Of a stretch of DNA of 64,000 nt, positions 62,201-64,000 are shown piece after piece. The position numbers and the translations under genes are program-made. Under the pieces are notes generated by a model. It had not been told where the DNA came from and did no database searches. It saw nothing but the letters and a program-made list of their open reading frames with translations. The stretch lies in NCBI RefSeq assembly GCF_014202895.1, contig NZ_JACHHV010000005.1:1-64000 (forward strand). Direction: 5' to 3'. This DNA comes from Lactovum miscens. Its GTDB lineage: Bacteria; Bacillota; Bacilli; Lactobacillales; Streptococcaceae. Each line of letters opens with the position of its first letter. Within the stretch, counting starts at the first letter, position 1.

Positions 62201-64000
62201 TCTTACCACCTGACACAGCACTAATTGGAATTTTTCTCGATGCAGCTGCATCAAAATTTGCATACACAGCCGTTGTATTTGAATTATATCCCCAATTTCC
62301 AAGAGTTAGTCCTGCACCTGTCATAGTGTAGGTAGTGGCACCTGAATCTGTCAAAGGCTTTGCTGGATTCCATTCTATATCTTGGACTTTTTGACCAGGA
62401 GTATAAATATAAGTCGGGTCTGTGACTGTTTCCTGTCCGCCTGAAACCACAGTATTACTTGAATTACTGTAGCTCAAGGAGGCTCCATTTGTCGTTTGCA
62501 CAACACCTGGAATATTTAAATCATAAGTCGGTGAAACCGTATTGGTGACCTGTTGACTGCTAGGGACAGAAAAATTAACTGTCAGTCCTGGATAAATCCA
62601 ATGAGATGCAAAAGCACTGGCCAGAGTTCCATCAGATTGTGCAATGGTGCCCAACGGATTACCTGTTGGGCTGTAGCTCAAACTATTATTTGCATAATTG
62701 ACAGTATCTTTGAAATAGTTTCCATAAACACGATGTGCTTGAATATCAAGTTTTACAGTGTTTGAAGTGGCTGTTGTCGTTGTGCCATTTGGATTTCCCC
62801 AGGGTACGCTTGAGGTGTTAAGTAAGGCTTGCGAGGTTGTATTGCTGGTGGAGGCACTCCGATCAAACTCTTGGACTACTTCACTTGAGCTGGCACTGTT
62901 AGAAATTGAACCAACTCCTGAAGTAAGATCAAAATTTGCATTGGGTTTACTTGGGTCGGAACTTGGTAATAGACTTGGGTCAAGTTTTCCGTGAATTACA
63001 GCCGTCCCAATATTTAAAGTTGAAGGAGATTGGCTATTGCTTGGATGGTCTCCTGAGACGTAAGTTATTGTAATGGTTTGGCCATTCACTTTGTAGTATG
63101 CATAATCGTTCGAGGCATTATAAGTCATGTTGGTTGTAATGCTTGGAATGGAATTGCTCGTGAGGTTGACCTTATTTCCATCTGTTGTGGTAATGGTAAT
63201 TGGATTGCTTGCATTGATGACAAATCCTGCTGGCAAATTGTCTGTTATCGTAGTGACAGATTGAAAGGCTTGTTCGGTTGTTGTAATATCGTATGCGGTA
63301 TTTGAACTGTCATGATATTTTGCTGTGCTGTTATAAGCATGTGATAAAGCATTCGCAAAGCCAAACTTAATAGAATAGTCAATAGTATCATTCGCTGATT
63401 TTGTGGTCTCTTCAGTGGCTGTTGTTTGACCATTGGTAGCGTCCGTCGCCGTTTTTTGAAGAGAGATCCCTGTTGGCTTTGCAGAAGCGGTTCCTTGAAC
63501 AGGAGCATCCAAAGAAGCATTGGCGATCAGGTTTTGTATAATTTGATTGCCTTGCCAAAGAATACTTCCACCGAAAAGGTTTTGCCCTGCTGTTGGACCT
63601 GCATAGAGACTGTAATAGCCTGAAAAATTTAAAGCGCCATTGATAGGCGCCCCGTAGTAACTATTATTTGGTCCTGAAGCTAAGCCATAGCCGCTGCCGT
63701 TGAAAGTGTTGATTTCATCTTGAGCACCAGAAAGACTTTTCATTTTGGCCCAAGTAAATCCACTTGAACTATTTACTGTTGCTTGCGTTGTATGAAATTC
63801 TGTTGAAATTCCACTTGATCCTGTAACTACAGAAAGATATTTAATTGGAAAGTTGCCAACTCCTGCAACTGAATACCATTGTAGAACAACGAATTTTCCA
63901 TAGTCTGGAGCCGAAACGCCTGCCTGAGCCAACCAAGTATTCTCATTGGCAATATCTTGAGCAGAATCATTTATGTGATGATAATAAAAAGCAGCTTGTT
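59298..64000 (-). CDS. Giant extracellular adhesin-like protein, partial at the window edge
   Basis: The frame stays open to the last base, giving more than 1560 residues; the true start lies outside. The sequence is rich in Ser, Thr, Asn and Gly. It contains beta-sandwich modules, including a DUF11/isopeptide-like domain near the visible N-terminus (NDTIDYSIKFGFANALSHAY, TITDNLPAGFVINASNPITI) and several repeated Trp-Gly-Asn-rich modules. The upstream residues FYYHHINDSAQDIANENTWL continue the chain. The C-terminus ends in NNLDSSNPWWKK without an LPxTG or membrane anchor, so attachment must be by other means. It is the most upstream gene seen in the conjugation operon. Probably a mating-aggregation or surface-contact protein. 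Confidence 0.75.
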   Translation of the reverse strand, partial: QAAFYYHHINDSAQDIANENTWLAQAGVSAPDYGKFVVLQWYSVAGVGNFPIKYLSVVTGSSGISTEFHTTQATVNSSSGFTWAKMKSLSGAQDEINTFNGSGYGLASGPNNSYYGAPINGALNFSGYYSLYAGPTAGQNLFGGSILWQGNQIIQNLIANASLDAPVQGTASAKPTGISLQKTATDATNGQTTATEETTKSANDTIDYSIKFGFANALSHAYNSTAKYHDSSNTAYDITTTEQAFQSVTTITDNLPAGFVINASNPITITTTDGNKVNLTSNSIPSITTNMTYNASNDYAYYKVNGQTITITYVSGDHPSNSQSPSTLNIGTAVIHGKLDPSLLPSSDPSKPNANFDLTSGVGSISNSASSSEVVQEFDRSASTSNTTSQALLNTSSVPWGNPNGTTTTATSNTVKLDIQAHRVYGNYFKDTVNYANNSLSYSPTGNPLGTIAQSDGTLASAFASHWIYPGLTVNFSVPSSQQVTNTVSPTYDLNIPGVVQTTNGASLSYSNSSNTVVSGGQETVTDPTYIYTPGQKVQDIEWNPAKPLTDSGATTYTMTGAGLTLGNWGYNSNTTAVYANFDAAASRKIPISAVSGGKTLVNWGGAPYSPRSNQTITIAGTAGYYDADGFLGDPVSVTFTLTTTGQLSLSSAIPTGSTAISLFGVSLKWTVGQDPINTTTWKDNFPGGTLSGSAFGSNYTIGWSVAHGTATNSNSVETITVNGGWAAGSSPSVGAGGGGHLDSNAGNYSGWVYPNFSGTWVLYNYAVTNNGLVWGSNTDYSVSWAGNPITIAPGYYENASPVRLTIGTNGLLNLGSGADPNAPLLTFGGYSHVTQLIGGTNYLGPNQAVQTSSLSYTMYHNFWTQVGVTVPGLPAIALSAVNTGGYAQSTYTTSGSYTYQDGSDTWTGGTVVTTPGQSVEIPNTQSTTDKILSPNVILNSSMYTSTWYHNVKDIAGNTQSFDHLTNLQTGKDEPITITNGTYSYTMPDFDGVISMYYGQKAELVNVNHYTDSTNADASLWNKSFDNNEVPGTLATRDSISNIYTGKAPKQEAYLLYEGQDFANSDNSGLGYTPSVASIYQTPSVGSANLWKLVPALNQTTNFGFNSGSSPKVVTGNYTTNVLTLQYQTAAAALDKAAVTINADQITIDTADASSGLPFKLNLTGKANEMLLNLIRSKTPGFSLDNYNYRIDILDQDFNVAYSKVMTPNSAMDSSGNFTQTLAGNLKTFGSGTGNGAKINYNVVITPLPNGSLPNIDYFAPLSTDSESVPQTVTTDTVKDMFKTHGFTASHLVITNNKPLPTNLSVVETVATPSNVQEYHEYFGMNFPTEKINTLSGYGINGSYPYYYGYDTGAQNSTSWTKANAIQFNLAYPTGLNDDQTLLKVPTSDNQSVTLSNSQLTNQNLTTTAGTSQITNGFNFAYSNAELPAVAVNKYNGKVYSYQTGSSAWKDADTPADAYTNQGHMMYLPTFISSLPKSYSLKLTSNSFGVNHFTVAMNEPINIYGQMFASLDSKTSKYDALWWQGVITTDPFDYSKTGKLPNGILEQDITWLKENNLDSSNPWWKK

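Noticed and set aside
59298-63932. Complete adhesin gene starting at 63932
   Set aside because: That position is a TTG inside a frame that continues to the window edge, so the start is not in view.
1-64000. CRISPR arrays, rRNA or tRNA genes
   Set aside because: No regularly spaced repeats of the right size and no tRNA cloverleaf or rRNA signature were seen while reading both strands.

Overview
The window looks like chromosome of a low-GC lactic acid bacterium, most probably Lactococcus or a close relative. The evidence is a lactococcal-type tpiA, a GH25 lysozyme / acyl-ACP thioesterase / YutF-type phosphatase / TIGR01906 membrane-protein block, a phnDCEE plus 5'-nucleotidase cluster, and xerS with its adjacent dif-type site. 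No rRNA, tRNA or CRISPR array was seen.

Layout. From 1 to about 28.15 kb is chromosome: pgl and tpiA (divergent); a non-canonical NRAMP transporter; an IS3 fossil; aspartate 4-decarboxylase; hemW; lysozyme; FatA-type thioesterase; HAD phosphatase; a polysaccharide deacetylase; trmL; a papain-like hydrolase; recD2; a phosphate/phosphonate-type ABC transporter; a metallophosphatase; an intact IS30-family element; recQ; a methyltransferase; and xerS. Fossil ends of IS30-like elements are scattered through it. Two compact promoter-hairpin-terminator units look like small RNAs (about 12.42-12.52 kb and 28.38-28.45 kb). Several genes have a -10 box only 5-7 bases before the ATG and no ribosome binding site.

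At 28152-28182, just upstream of xerS, is a 31-bp dif-like site. Next to it is a second XerS-like recombinase (28939-29997). From here to the right edge the sequence reads as an integrative conjugative element (ICE) that probably used the dif site as its attachment site and runs past 64 kb. Its left part (30-39 kb) is an accessory mosaic: a membrane-anchored winged-helix protein, an arsenic cassette (ArsR, FAD oxidoreductase, ACR3) with a near-ideal palindromic operator, fragments of a relaxase, a resolvase and two IS families, and a defence-like segment with a DUF4238 gene and a HEPN gene. Each of those two genes sits directly behind a fossil 3' end of a restriction-modification methylase gene.

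From 39.5 kb to the edge is a conjugation operon on the minus strand, described here in the direction of transcription (high to low coordinates): a giant surface protein (partial), a membrane protein with a phage-tail-like module, small proteins, VirB2/VirB6/PrgI/VirB4-like channel parts, a lysozyme+CHAP hydrolase, a VirB8/TcpC-like protein, a zinc-ribbon coiled-coil protein, PcfB, the VirD4 coupling protein, a TOPRIM protein, a multidomain ArdC-type anti-restriction protein, two unknowns, a candidate oriT, MobC and a MOB-P relaxase.

Most notable: (1) four unrelated proteins of the transfer operon share an F-E-E/K-R-L motif 29-39 residues from basic C-termini, a candidate secretion tag; (2) the ArdC protein has extra N-terminal toxin-like domains and a well-formed internal start that would release ArdC alone; (3) 40 bp encoding the VirD4 Walker B peptide are duplicated in frame inside a neighbouring gene; (4) methylase scars suggest a defence-gene exchange site. 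All functional statements come from reading motifs by eye; no database search was possible.
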